NCBI GenBank assembly: GCA_947460595.1
Contig: CANHGS010000008.1
Coordinates: forward strand, 1-64,000
DNA: 64,000 nucleotides
Origin: Bacteroidota bacterium
GTDB lineage: Bacteria > Bacteroidota > Bacteroidia > Chitinophagales > Chitinophagaceae
Direction of reading: 5' to 3'
Shown here: piece after piece, positions 16,557-25,114 of the stretch
How the letters are laid out: the number at the start of each line of letters is the position of its first letter
Numbering within the stretch: position 1 is the first letter of the stretch
Notes under the pieces: generated by a model
Databases searched by the model: none
Seen by the model: the letters and a program-made list of their open reading frames with translations, nothing else
Told to the model about the DNA's origin: nothing
Position numbers and translations under genes: made by a program

Positions 16557-16934
16557 TTAGCGTTGACTTTTGGGAATTTTAACAGGTGGTGGAGGGGGTG
16601 GCGCTTTTTCCCTTTCCTTAAACGCATAAATAGAGTCCAATAATTCCTTGAATTCCTTGGGATGGGTTTCATAGTATTTGTAACTAGTATAAAACTGTTT
16701 GCGGGTGGTGCCGTGTATGGCAAAGACCTGCTCATACAATTGGATATTCTCTTTTTTACGCAGATTCAAACTGTCTTTGAGGGTGGTTTGCGTATGCCAT
16801 TCATCAGCTCGCATCATGTCCCACATGGCTAGTTTCATGGTATTGATGGGCAAAATAACTTGGTCTTTGGGTGTTTTTTTACAAGCCAAGACTGATAAGC
16901 AAATTGCCAACGCCATTATCCATTTCCTACTCAT
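16557..16934 (-). CDS. DUF4296 lipoprotein
   Basis: A 125-residue lipoprotein: a basic N-terminus, a hydrophobic core and lipobox LSVLAC. The body matches the Bacteroidota-specific DUF4296 family (WDMMRADEW segment, alpha-helical, KYYETHPKEF) and ends in a proline stretch followed by a basic tail. Function unknown; probably an envelope protein. Its ATG overlaps the stop of the DUF4835 gene (ATGA), the last member of the coaBC-DUF4835-DUF4296 run. Confidence 0.82.
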   Translation of the reverse strand: MSRKWIMALAICLSVLACKKTPKDQVILPINTMKLAMWDMMRADEWHTQTTLKDSLNLRKKENIQLYEQVFAIHGTTRKQFYTSYKYYETHPKEFKELLDSIYAFKEREKAPPPPPPVKIPKSQR

Positions 16935-17854
16935 TCCAATTCCAGTTTGTATTTGCTTGAATTTATAATATCTATTTGGCTCAGAATTTCAACGGCCCTG
17001 GCTTTTTGGGTGGCTGTTGCATTTTTAAAAATACCCACCAATTCTTGGTATTTACCCTGCATAAAAAATTGCAGAACCATGGTGTTTGGGTTTTCTTTAT
17101 TAAATGCTTGCAATTGAATCAATGCTTGTAAGATATTGCCCCTAGCTTCTACTTCATTATCATAGAGCTTGTCCATACCTTCACGGTAATAAGTATAGAT
17201 TACGTCATGAATAATATTGTATTTACTATTGGTTAAATTTTCATTGAGCCAATATCTATTGCGCAGACCATCAAAGATGCGCCAACCTGCTATATTTTTT
17301 CCTTCCGGTGCATTGGTCACCACATTCAGTGCTTTATTAAATTGGCGCTCGCCGGCTTTGGGGCTAAAAGAATCATTGTCTAATCCAATAATAGAATACG
17401 CATAAAAAGCCAATACCGCGGTTAAATTGGCGGCAGAAGCATCATTGCCCTGAACCCTATTATCATTGAATTCAACGGGTTGAAATTCTATGTATTTAAA
17501 AGTTAGATCTGCGTCTTGGTAATTGACAATGGCTGATTTATAAGAAGCATTAAAAATGGGTCTTGCTGCTTGTACCGTTAGTGTTGCTTTGTAAATATTT
17601 GGCTCTACCACTTGCTCAATATTGATGATAAAACTGCAGTCTATTTTCTCCTGCACTTTATAGGTTTCATTGGTCCACTTGCGTGTATTGAGCAGATTGG
17701 TTAATTGTTGCTGTAGGCTGGTAAAAATTTTTCTATCAACAGAAGTCCCTACCCTATTTGATAGCACTGTAACTCGTGCGTTGAGCTCCTGAGCAGAAGC
17801 TGCAAGTACCAACATCTGACATGCTGCAAACAGTATGAGTAATTTCTTATGCAT
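16931..17854 (-). CDS. DUF4835 family secreted protein
   Basis: A 307-residue exported protein with a signal peptide ending AASAQEL and a body typical of DUF4835 (IDCSFIINIEQ, the TAVLAFYAYSIIGLDNDSF segment, GWRIFDGLRNRYW). The family is confined to Bacteroidota and is thought to act in the envelope; its biochemical role is not established. The start at 17854 is preferred because its ATG overlaps the coaBC stop by 8 bases. An open frame extends nine codons upstream inside coaBC. Confidence 0.85.
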   Translation of the reverse strand: MHKKLLILFAACQMLVLAASAQELNARVTVLSNRVGTSVDRKIFTSLQQQLTNLLNTRKWTNETYKVQEKIDCSFIINIEQVVEPNIYKATLTVQAARPIFNASYKSAIVNYQDADLTFKYIEFQPVEFNDNRVQGNDASAANLTAVLAFYAYSIIGLDNDSFSPKAGERQFNKALNVVTNAPEGKNIAGWRIFDGLRNRYWLNENLTNSKYNIIHDVIYTYYREGMDKLYDNEVEARGNILQALIQLQAFNKENPNTMVLQFFMQGKYQELVGIFKNATATQKARAVEILSQIDIINSSKYKLELE

Positions 17855-19043
17855 GAATCTTGGATACAATGTATGAAACAATTTGCTCTGCTACAATGGT
17901 TTTTGAAACCAATGGAATGAATAAGGAAGCTCCATCATGGTCAAGAATGGTTACTTGGTTTTGGGAACTTCCAAATCCAGCACCTTGATCCTTGAGTGAA
18001 TTGAGCACAATGGCGTCTGCATTTTTTGCCAATAGTTTTTTCTTGGCATTATCTAATTCATTCTCTGTTTCTAAGGCAAAGCCTACCAGAAATTGACCAG
18101 GCTTTTTAGACGCACCCAAATGGGCTAAAATATCTTTTGTCTTAACCAATTGTAAAGTGGGATCTGTGTTTGTCTTTTTGATTTTTTGCTGCGCAATATT
18201 TTCCATTTTATAATCGGCCACGGCCGCAGACAAAATAGCAATATCCATATTGTTGAACACGCGGCTGCTTGCTTCAAACATATCCTCTGCGCTGATTACA
18301 CTGACCAAGCCAATTCCTGCATACGCCGTTTTTTGAGCCGTAGGACCGGTAACCAAAACCACTTCAGCACCCTGCAAATACAGGGCTTCTGCCAGCGCAA
18401 AACCCATTTGCCCCGAGGAATGATTACCTATAAATCTAACCGGATCAATGGCTTCAAATGTGGGGCCTGCCGTAACCAATGCACGCTTTCCCTTTAGGGT
18501 TTCTTTCCTAAAAAACCTACTCACTAGGGCGTGTAAAATGGTTTCTGGTTCGGCCATTCTACCAGGTCCAAATAAGCCACTGGCCAGCTCTCCTGTTTCA
18601 ACGGGCATAATATAAACACTATCATTATGCAAGGTTTGTAAGTTCCTTTTGGTTGCGCTATGTTGCCACATGTCTTCATCCATGGCTGGGGCTACCATTA
18701 CGGGACAGGTAGCAGAAAGATAGGTAGCCATTAATAAGTTATCACATTGCCCATTAGCCATTTTAGCAAGGGTATTGCAGCTTAATGGTGCAATTACAAA
18801 TAAGTCTGCCCAACGGCCCAACTGTACATGATTGGACCACCCTTCCGTTCCAGCAAGTTCCATTAATACAGGGTGATTGGTCAACGTAGACAAGACCAAG
18901 GGTGATACAAAATCTTTTGAAGCAGGAGTCATAACCACCCTTACTTCTGCACCTGCTTTTACCAACAACCTAACCAAGAGAATAGATTTGTAAGCAGCAA
19001 TGCTGGCACTTATCCCTAATAAGATTTTCTTTCCTTGTAACAT
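17847..19043 (-). CDS. coaBC: Bifunctional phosphopantothenoylcysteine decarboxylase / phosphopantothenate-cysteine ligase
   Basis: Two consecutive steps of coenzyme A synthesis in one 398-residue polypeptide. The N-terminal flavin-dependent CoaC domain (about 1-180) shows the GISASIAAYKS start, the SCNTLAKMANGQCDNL segment with its substrate-recognition motif, and PAMDEDMW. The C-terminal CTP-dependent CoaB domain (about 185-398) shows TAGPTFEAIDPVRFIGNHSSG and AAVADY. It lies downstream of rpoZ after a terminator-like hairpin, and overlaps DUF4835 by 8 bases. Confidence 0.96.
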   Translation of the reverse strand: MLQGKKILLGISASIAAYKSILLVRLLVKAGAEVRVVMTPASKDFVSPLVLSTLTNHPVLMELAGTEGWSNHVQLGRWADLFVIAPLSCNTLAKMANGQCDNLLMATYLSATCPVMVAPAMDEDMWQHSATKRNLQTLHNDSVYIMPVETGELASGLFGPGRMAEPETILHALVSRFFRKETLKGKRALVTAGPTFEAIDPVRFIGNHSSGQMGFALAEALYLQGAEVVLVTGPTAQKTAYAGIGLVSVISAEDMFEASSRVFNNMDIAILSAAVADYKMENIAQQKIKKTNTDPTLQLVKTKDILAHLGASKKPGQFLVGFALETENELDNAKKKLLAKNADAIVLNSLKDQGAGFGSSQNQVTILDHDGASLFIPLVSKTIVAEQIVSYIVSKIHA

Positions 19044-19068
19044 GGTTCTTAGTTAGACTTGAAAATAA

Positions 19069-19096
19069 CAAAAAACGACAGGCAAATGCTGTCGTT
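19069..19096 (-). terminator. Terminator/attenuator between rpoZ and coaBC
   Basis: Perfect 8-bp stem (19074-19081 and 19089-19096), 7-nt loop, followed on the minus strand by TTTTTTG. It may partially uncouple coaBC and its downstream partners from bamD-rpoZ. Confidence 0.7.
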
Positions 19097-19122
19097 TCAG
19101 GTATTTACAAAAAATTTATCTA

Positions 19123-19467
19123 TTAACGGAACAGGTCGTTCTCGTTATTTCTTCTATGGTAGATCTTGTTTTCCATGAATTCTTGGGTAGCCAAGATTGC
19201 TGGGTTAGGCATTTTTTCATAAGCCCTAGAGATTTCAATTTGCTCCTTGTTCTCATGAATTTCTTCCAGAGAGTCCGTATGACTAGCAAATTCTTCTAGT
19301 TTGTTATGGAGTTCCTCACGCAAAGAAATATTAATTTGGTTAGCCCTTCTTGCAATGATGGCAATGGATTCGTACAAATTACCTGTTTTTCCTTTGATCT
19401 CAATCAGGCTTTTGGTTTCAACAACGCTGGCAGTGTTAGCGCTCATTTGCCTTCTTAATTTGCTCAT
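19123..19467 (-). CDS. rpoZ: RNA polymerase omega subunit (Rpb6 type)
   Basis: Small RNA polymerase subunit that latches the beta-prime tail. The 114 residues contain the Rpb6/omega core (GNLYESIAIIARRANQI followed by LREELHNKLEEF), in the short divergent form usual for Bacteroidota. The ATG overlaps the bamD stop by four bases, so the two are translationally coupled. The N-terminal extension and the acidic middle are features of this lineage. Confidence 0.88.
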   Translation of the reverse strand: MSKLRRQMSANTASVVETKSLIEIKGKTGNLYESIAIIARRANQINISLREELHNKLEEFASHTDSLEEIHENKEQIEISRAYEKMPNPAILATQEFMENKIYHRRNNENDLFR

Positions 19468-20261
19468 TTTTTCAGGTTTTTGATAAGGTTATTTGTTTGT
19501 GTTTTTATTTTGGCCACTTCTGCCAGGTATTTGCTTTCATTGAATCTTTCTGAAAAGTCTGCACATTCAGACAATACTTTTTCATAGCGTGCCAATTGCT
19601 TGTCTTCATAACTCATCTCAGCATATTTGAAATAAGACTTAATTACTTGCAGCTTGTACTCATCGGCCTTTTTGGAATCTGGAAAATTATCAGACACATT
19701 TCCATAGGCAATGGCCGCGGCTTTAAAGAATCCTAGGTTATAATACAAACCGGCACTCTTATAATCTTTGGCTTCCAATTTCTCCCTGCAATTGTCAATA
19801 ATATCAGCCGCTTCTTTTCCTCTAGCAGAACTAGGATGGGTATTGATAAATGTTTGCATCAGACCAATGGTCTTATTGGTATTGGTTTGATCAAGGTCAA
19901 TTTTGGGAGACTGCTTAAAATAGCAGTAAGCCCGCATGTAATCACATTCTTCCACTTTGGCACTGTTGGGGAAACTCTCTACAAAACTCTTAAATAGGTT
20001 CTCTGCGTTCAGATAATCCTTTTGGTAGTAGTAGGAATAGGCAAACTTATAATAAGCTTCTTCATAACCCGGTGTACCCTTGATATAGGGAAAAATGTCT
20101 TCAAAGAGCTGTTGAGCGTAACCGTAATTCTTTTGCTCGTAGTACTGGTCCGCCATCTTGTGCTTGTACTCGTAATCCTTGCTCTTCATAATTTTGGAGA
20201 ACTTGTTGGAGCAGCTGCCGAGTACCAGAACCAAAAACAATAAAATGAGGATCCTATTCAT
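19464..20261 (-). CDS. bamD: Outer-membrane assembly lipoprotein BamD
   Basis: Component of the BAM complex that inserts beta-barrel proteins. The 265-residue lipoprotein has lipobox LGSC, immediately followed by the SNKFSKIMKSKD start usual for this group. It has about five tetratricopeptide-like helical repeats (for example YYEQKNYGYAQQLFEDI and YYQKDYLNAENLFKSF). The start at 20261 is preferred over an ATG four codons upstream because the -7 element TAATTTTG ends nine bases before it. First gene of the bamD-rpoZ operon. Confidence 0.9.
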   Translation of the reverse strand: MNRILILLFLVLVLGSCSNKFSKIMKSKDYEYKHKMADQYYEQKNYGYAQQLFEDIFPYIKGTPGYEEAYYKFAYSYYYQKDYLNAENLFKSFVESFPNSAKVEECDYMRAYCYFKQSPKIDLDQTNTNKTIGLMQTFINTHPSSARGKEAADIIDNCREKLEAKDYKSAGLYYNLGFFKAAAIAYGNVSDNFPDSKKADEYKLQVIKSYFKYAEMSYEDKQLARYEKVLSECADFSERFNESKYLAEVAKIKTQTNNLIKNLKK

Positions 20262-20270
20262 ACAAGTTTG

Positions 20271-20278
20271 CAAAATTA
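20271..20278 (-). promoter_or_regulatory. -7 element for bamD-rpoZ (TAATTTTG)
   Basis: A perfect TAnnTTTG on the minus strand, nine bases before the bamD ATG, implying a leader of a few bases at most. The -33 region is poor. Confidence 0.55.
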
Positions 20279-20343
20279 GTTATTATCGGGCAATATATAA
20301 ACTTGGATCTTGGTTTGGGCCAAATCCTCGTTAAGAATTACCT

Positions 20344-20378
20344 AAAAAGGCTGTTCCACCTAAGCGGAACAGCCTTTT
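20344..20378 (-). terminator. Terminator of rpsA
   Basis: Perfect 13-bp stem (20345-20357 and 20366-20378) with T-tracts on both sides, located 18 bases after the rpsA stop. It also shields bamD from read-through. Confidence 0.88.
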
Positions 20379-20396
20379 GACTCATTCAAATAGGAA

Positions 20397-22346
20397 TTAT
20401 TGCTTGTCTCCTTCCCCTTCCTGCAATTTTGCCTTGATTTCGGCAAGTGCGCTCAGGTCTCCCAAAGTTGTTTTTTCAACCTTAGCTTGGATGTTTTTAA
20501 CCGCTTTCTTAGTGCTATCAGATTCAGCTTTTGCTTCTTTTTTAGCAGTTTCTTTCACTTCAGCTACTTGTTGCTCCCAGATACGTGCGTGACTCAACAC
20601 AATACGTTTCTCGTTACGATCAAACTCAATTACCACAAATTGGGTAGTTTCGTCAGCTTTCACCGTAGAACCATCTTCCTTATTCAGGTGACGATTAGGT
20701 GTGAAACCTTCTAAACCATACTGTAATTGAACCAATGCACCTTTGTCATCTTTGCGCGTTACTGTTCCTTCATGAATAGTACCTACTGCAAAAGTGTCTT
20801 CTAGTGCATTCCAAGGATCTTCTTCCAATTGTTTGTGTCCCAATTGCAATTTGCGATTTTCCTTATCAATGCTCAAGATGATGATATCAATATGTTCACC
20901 AACCTTTGTGTAATCTGTTGGGTGATTGAAACGCTTCAACCAGCTTAAATCGCTGATATGAATCATACCACCAATACCTGGCTCCAATTCAACAAATACG
21001 CCATAAGGAGTAATGTTTTTCACCAAACCTTTGTGCTTACTGTTTTCAGGGAATTTGTTTTCGATGGTGCTCCAAGGATCTTGGCTCATTTGCTTGATGC
21101 TCAAGCTCATTTTGCGTGCGTCTTTGTCAAGGGTAACCACTTTTGCTTCGTACTCATCTCCTAATTTGAAGAATTCCTTAGCATTGATTGGGGTGTTAGC
21201 CCAAGTGATTTCAGATACGTGAACCAGACCTTCAACACCAGGCTGAATTTCCAAGAATGCACCGTAATCTTCAATATTTACCACTTTACCTTTTACAACT
21301 GAACCTTCAGACAATCCTTCAGGCAACACATCCCAAGGATGTGGCGTCAATTGCTTCAAACCAAGACTGATACGTTTTTTGTCGTCGTCGAAGTCCAACA
21401 CCACCACTTGTAATTTCTGGTCCATCTTCACCACTTCGCTTGGGTGAGAGATACGACCCCATGAAATATCGGTGATGTACAACAAACCGTCTAAGCCACC
21501 AAGATCCATGAAAGCACCAAAGTCTGTGATGTTTTTCACCACACCTTCCAATACTTGTCCTTTTTCTAGTTTGCTCATGATTTCGGCACGTTGTGCTTCA
21601 ATATCACTTTCAATCAGTGCTTTGTGAGATACTACGGCATTCTTAATGGCTTCGTTAATCTTAACCACTTTGAATTCCATTGTTTTTCCTACAAACTGAT
21701 CGTAGTCAGTTACCGGCTTAACGTCAATCTGAGAACCTGGTAAGAAAGTTTCCATACCAAAAACATCCACAATCAATCCACCCTTGGTTTTGCTAGTAAC
21801 AGTACCAGTGATTACTTCACCAGTTTTGTGTACTTCCACAATTCTTTCCCAAGCACGGAAGATGCGAGCAGATTTACGGCTCAGGTGCAAATTACCGCCC
21901 CTGTCTTCTTTTTCAACTACCATTACTTCCACTTCGTCACCAATTTTCAAACCTGGTACGTCACGGAATTCATTCAATGATACCAAGCCATCGCTTTTGA
22001 AACCGATGTTGATTACCACGTCTGTTTTGGTTAATGCTACAACGCCACCTCTTACAATCTCGCCATCGGCAATTTGTACAAAGGTTTCATCATACACTTT
22101 GTCATACTTTAAGCGTTCAGTTTCGGCATAAGAACTTACGTTACGTTTGTCGATACTCCAGTCAAAGTCATCGTGTGCTGTTTCAACAGCAACGGGTGCT
22201 TCTACAACAGCTGTTGGTGCTTCAATAACCTCAGTTGCTGCTTCAGCCACAGGTGCATTTGTTGTTGCAGTAGGAACTTCAACAGCTTCTGAAGCTGCGG
22301 CGTTCTCCTGTGCATCTGCATTTAATTGTTTCAAGAAAAATTGCAT
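20397..22346 (-). CDS. rpsA: 30S ribosomal protein S1
   Basis: Binds mRNA on the 30S subunit. The 649 residues hold six S1 (OB-fold) repeats between about residue 90 and 600, the third to fifth being most canonical (for example ITDFGAFMDLGG and IEDYGAFLEI). The protein is extended at both ends. The N-terminus has a low-complexity Ala/Val/Glu/Thr segment of about 45 residues, and the C-terminus has a charged lysine/glutamate tail. It has its own promoter with a hairpin at the predicted mRNA 5' end. Confidence 0.95.
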   Translation of the reverse strand: MQFFLKQLNADAQENAAASEAVEVPTATTNAPVAEAATEVIEAPTAVVEAPVAVETAHDDFDWSIDKRNVSSYAETERLKYDKVYDETFVQIADGEIVRGGVVALTKTDVVINIGFKSDGLVSLNEFRDVPGLKIGDEVEVMVVEKEDRGGNLHLSRKSARIFRAWERIVEVHKTGEVITGTVTSKTKGGLIVDVFGMETFLPGSQIDVKPVTDYDQFVGKTMEFKVVKINEAIKNAVVSHKALIESDIEAQRAEIMSKLEKGQVLEGVVKNITDFGAFMDLGGLDGLLYITDISWGRISHPSEVVKMDQKLQVVVLDFDDDKKRISLGLKQLTPHPWDVLPEGLSEGSVVKGKVVNIEDYGAFLEIQPGVEGLVHVSEITWANTPINAKEFFKLGDEYEAKVVTLDKDARKMSLSIKQMSQDPWSTIENKFPENSKHKGLVKNITPYGVFVELEPGIGGMIHISDLSWLKRFNHPTDYTKVGEHIDIIILSIDKENRKLQLGHKQLEEDPWNALEDTFAVGTIHEGTVTRKDDKGALVQLQYGLEGFTPNRHLNKEDGSTVKADETTQFVVIEFDRNEKRIVLSHARIWEQQVAEVKETAKKEAKAESDSTKKAVKNIQAKVEKTTLGDLSALAEIKAKLQEGEGDKQ

Positions 22347-22351
22347 AAAAT

Positions 22352-22378
22352 AACCCCGATGGTTTAAAATTCGGGGTT
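22352..22378 (-). other. Leader hairpin of rpsA
   Basis: Perfect 8-bp stem (22352-22359 and 22371-22378, 11-nt loop) directly between the rpsA -7 element and the ATG at 22346. The mRNA would begin within the upstream arm. Candidate for autoregulation or for 5'-end protection; the role is inferred. Confidence 0.5.
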
Positions 22379-22379
22379 G

Positions 22380-22409
22380 CGAAGGTAAGGAAAACCGGGG
22401 ATTTACAAA
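22380..22409 (-). promoter_or_regulatory. Promoter of rpsA
   Basis: Minus-strand TTTG (22409-22406), an 18-base spacer, then TACCTTCG (22387-22380), one mismatch from the Bacteroidota consensus TAnnTTTG. Confidence 0.65.
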
Positions 22410-22416
22410 GGAAAAT

Positions 22417-22443
22417 AGCCCTGAAATTGGGTGTTTCAGGGCT
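22417..22443 (-). terminator. Hairpin ending the esterase-MFS-ligase operon
   Basis: Perfect 10-bp stem (22417-22426 and 22434-22443), 7-nt loop, followed on the minus strand by a short TATTTTCC tract. It lies 31 bases after the ligase stop and just upstream of the rpsA promoter. Confidence 0.6.
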
Positions 22444-22473
22444 TAAAATGACATTTTTTATGAAAAAATGGGC

Positions 22474-23919
22474 TTATGGCTTGGGCAATAGGTGTTTTTG
22501 CACTTTTCCAAGGGCCGTTCTAGGCAATTGGTCAATGGCCAAGAATTTTCTGGGAACTTTAAAAGAAGCAAAGGTTTTTTGACATGTTGCTTCAATTGCT
22601 TGCAAGTCTGCACTAGGATCCAACACCAAATAAGCTACTGGCATTTCGCCCCTGGTTTCATGAGGAATTCCAACTACAGAAGCCTCGTTTACGCCGGGTT
22701 GTTCTAATAAAAACTCTTCTATTTCTCTGGGATAAATATTGAAACCACCACTAATAATTAAATCAGATTTCCTCCCCCTTAGTGTAAAATAGCCATCGGC
22801 TGAAACAACACCCATATCCCCTGTTTTAAAATAGCCATCAACAAAAGAATCTATAGTTGCTTGTTCTCTTTTCCAATAACCTGCAAATACATTTGGTCCT
22901 TTTACATAAACTTCTCCTTCTTCATCCACTTGAGCCTTGCTTCCATCTGGCTTAACCACTTTAGCTGAAATGCCTGGCAAAGGAAAACCAATGGTACCCG
23001 GTCTTCTTTCACCAAAATAAGGATTACTAATATTCATCAGGGTTTCTGTCATGCCATATCGCTCCAAAATCACATGGCCATATTTTTCTTGAAATGCTTC
23101 TAGAACTTGTGCAGGCAAAGGCGCAGAACCGCAAACAAATAATCTTGCATTTGACCCAATAAGTTTTGCTGTTTCATTAGGTTGATCCAATAGGCGGATA
23201 TAAACAGTTGGCACACCAAAGAACAGGGTTGGTTTAAAGGAAAGAAATTCATCCGCTGCTTTTTGGTGCTCAAACCTTACTAAGAGTTTCATTTTACAAC
23301 CACTCATGAGCCAAGCATGTATCCCATTGGCAAGCGCATGTACGTGAAATAATGGCAAACTTAACAAGAAGCGATCTTGCTCTTTGATTTGCCAGCAGCT
23401 AACTAGGTTAAGACCATTACTAATAAAATTATTATGGGTAAGTATGGCTCCTTTAGAAGTACCTGTTGTACCACTGGTGTACACAATGGCAGCTGGGCTA
23501 TCCCCATTGAGGTGAGACGCATCAATAGCAGTATCTTTTACCCCCGGTAATGCCAATACTAATTCACTTAATTGCCATGCATCAAAACCACCTGGAACAG
23601 GACCGTTGGCTATTAATTTTTTGGGCGCTGCGTCAGACAAAATATGTCCTATCTCTCTTTCTTTGTATAGAATATTAATGGGCACAAAAATGATTCCTGT
23701 TTTAATGGCGGCTAGATACAGGTCAATCATTTCAATACAATTCTCCAAATAAACGGCCATCCTATCGCCAGGAACAAAACCTGCTTGGATTAAGAAATTG
23801 GCCATTTGATTACTACGTTGATCTATCTGGCCAAAACTATAAGACTGTTGGTTGAATTCTAATCCAATAGATTCCTTTTTTCCTTTGAGGGAAATATCAA
23901 AAAGGTTCATCAAATTCAT
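22474..23919 (-). CDS. AMP-forming acyl-CoA synthetase, MatB-like
   Basis: An ANL-family ligase that activates a carboxylic acid with ATP and CoA. The 481 residues carry the P-loop YTSGTTGTSKG (about 147-157) and the A5 motif ERYGMTET. The adjacent stretch ERRPGTIGFPLPG strongly resembles malonyl-CoA synthetases (MatB/ACSF3). The A7/A8 motifs YFKTGDMG and GRKSDLIISGGFNIYP follow, and the catalytic Lys in RTALGKVQK sits near the end. Malonate or methylmalonate is therefore a better guess than a long fatty acid. Third gene of an operon with a secreted esterase and an MFS permease. Confidence 0.82.
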   Translation of the reverse strand: MNLMNLFDISLKGKKESIGLEFNQQSYSFGQIDQRSNQMANFLIQAGFVPGDRMAVYLENCIEMIDLYLAAIKTGIIFVPINILYKEREIGHILSDAAPKKLIANGPVPGGFDAWQLSELVLALPGVKDTAIDASHLNGDSPAAIVYTSGTTGTSKGAILTHNNFISNGLNLVSCWQIKEQDRFLLSLPLFHVHALANGIHAWLMSGCKMKLLVRFEHQKAADEFLSFKPTLFFGVPTVYIRLLDQPNETAKLIGSNARLFVCGSAPLPAQVLEAFQEKYGHVILERYGMTETLMNISNPYFGERRPGTIGFPLPGISAKVVKPDGSKAQVDEEGEVYVKGPNVFAGYWKREQATIDSFVDGYFKTGDMGVVSADGYFTLRGRKSDLIISGGFNIYPREIEEFLLEQPGVNEASVVGIPHETRGEMPVAYLVLDPSADLQAIEATCQKTFASFKVPRKFLAIDQLPRTALGKVQKHLLPKP

Positions 23920-23929
23920 ATCTAACTAT

Positions 23930-25114
23930 TTAATCGTTCTTGATTTTTAATGAAACCATTGCTATTACTATTGCAAATATGCCCAATGCTAGAAAGGCAT
24001 TTGAAAAGTTACCTGCTCCATCTGCTATTTTACCAACAACGGGTGTACCAATTAAGATAAACACAATGCCTAGCATATTTACAAGTCCCATGGCCGCTCC
24101 TGCTCTACCCGGGAATAAATGAGCTGCTCTGTTAAACACACCTGCATATGGCAATCCGCATCCCATTCCTAACATCAAAATGGCCAATATATCCAATCCC
24201 AATTGTCCTGAAAAAAAGGCCAATAGTAAACAACCAGCGGCATTCATCAATAAACTTGCTAACAACAACTTACGCACGCCTATCCATACAACCATTTTGC
24301 CACCCAATGGCCTGGATACTAGTCCTAATAATAAAACCAAGGATGCAATAAAACTGATGAGTAGTTTGCTAGAAAAACTGAAATTTTCCTTTAATAAAGT
24401 TGTAATCCAAGAACCAATCACAATCACCAAACCAAAAGAAGCCATTTGAACCAACCCCATTAACCATAATTCTCCATGAGCAAGCATTTTTAATAAAGAA
24501 CCATGCGGGTGCTCCTTGGAACCTGCGGCTGGCGCTAAAAAAATCCAAGCCAACAACACCAACACTGCAACTGTTGCAGAGGCAAGAAATGCAGCAGACC
24601 AACTTTGAAAAAAGCCTGCTATTTGTGGAATAGCAAAAATGACAAAACCTGACCCCAATAAAATACTAGCACCATAGTAGCCTTGATACACCAATAATTT
24701 ATTCGCTGGAGTGGATTGAAAAATATATCGAGCCCCAGCTACAAAACTGGTTCCTGTTCCAAACCCTACCAGAAATTTCCAAAACAACAATTGTTCATAG
24801 GAGCCTGCAAATGCAATTCCAAAATTTCCAATACAAACAATAGAGAGTGCAATGGTAACTACTTTTTTAGGACCAAATTTATCTGCCAAATGTCCTCCCG
24901 GAATTTGCATAATGGCATGAGTTAGAAAAATAGCCGTAGTTAAAAAACCAAACATGGTTTTTGTAAAAGGATGCTCAACAGTATCAAAGCTTTTCATCAA
25001 CCAATCTTTTAAAGGTGCGTGATTGGTGTAATTAGCAGAAAAAGCAAATCCCACTAAGATGGCAAAAATCAAGGATGCCTTGGGATTTGAAGAAACGATT
25101 TGTTTATTTTCCAT
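23930..25114 (-). CDS. MFS transporter
   Basis: A 394-residue inner-membrane permease with about 12 hydrophobic helices. The MFS loop 2-3 signature GGHLADKFGPKKVV lies near residues 73-86, and the equivalent loop 8-9 SRPLGGKMVV in the second half. It resembles the anion/nitrate-cyanate porter branch in layout, but the substrate is not determinable. Its start overlaps the end of the esterase gene by 11 bases, and the ligase follows after 10 bases. It is therefore a natural candidate to import what the esterase releases. Confidence 0.85.
   Translation of the reverse strand: MENKQIVSSNPKASLIFAILVGFAFSANYTNHAPLKDWLMKSFDTVEHPFTKTMFGFLTTAIFLTHAIMQIPGGHLADKFGPKKVVTIALSIVCIGNFGIAFAGSYEQLLFWKFLVGFGTGTSFVAGARYIFQSTPANKLLVYQGYYGASILLGSGFVIFAIPQIAGFFQSWSAAFLASATVAVLVLLAWIFLAPAAGSKEHPHGSLLKMLAHGELWLMGLVQMASFGLVIVIGSWITTLLKENFSFSSKLLISFIASLVLLLGLVSRPLGGKMVVWIGVRKLLLASLLMNAAGCLLLAFFSGQLGLDILAILMLGMGCGLPYAGVFNRAAHLFPGRAGAAMGLVNMLGIVFILIGTPVVGKIADGAGNFSNAFLALGIFAIVIAMVSLKIKND

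Noticed and set aside
20400..22353. Antisense open frames over rpsA
   Set aside because: Mirror the codon bias of rpsA; no promoters or family resemblance.
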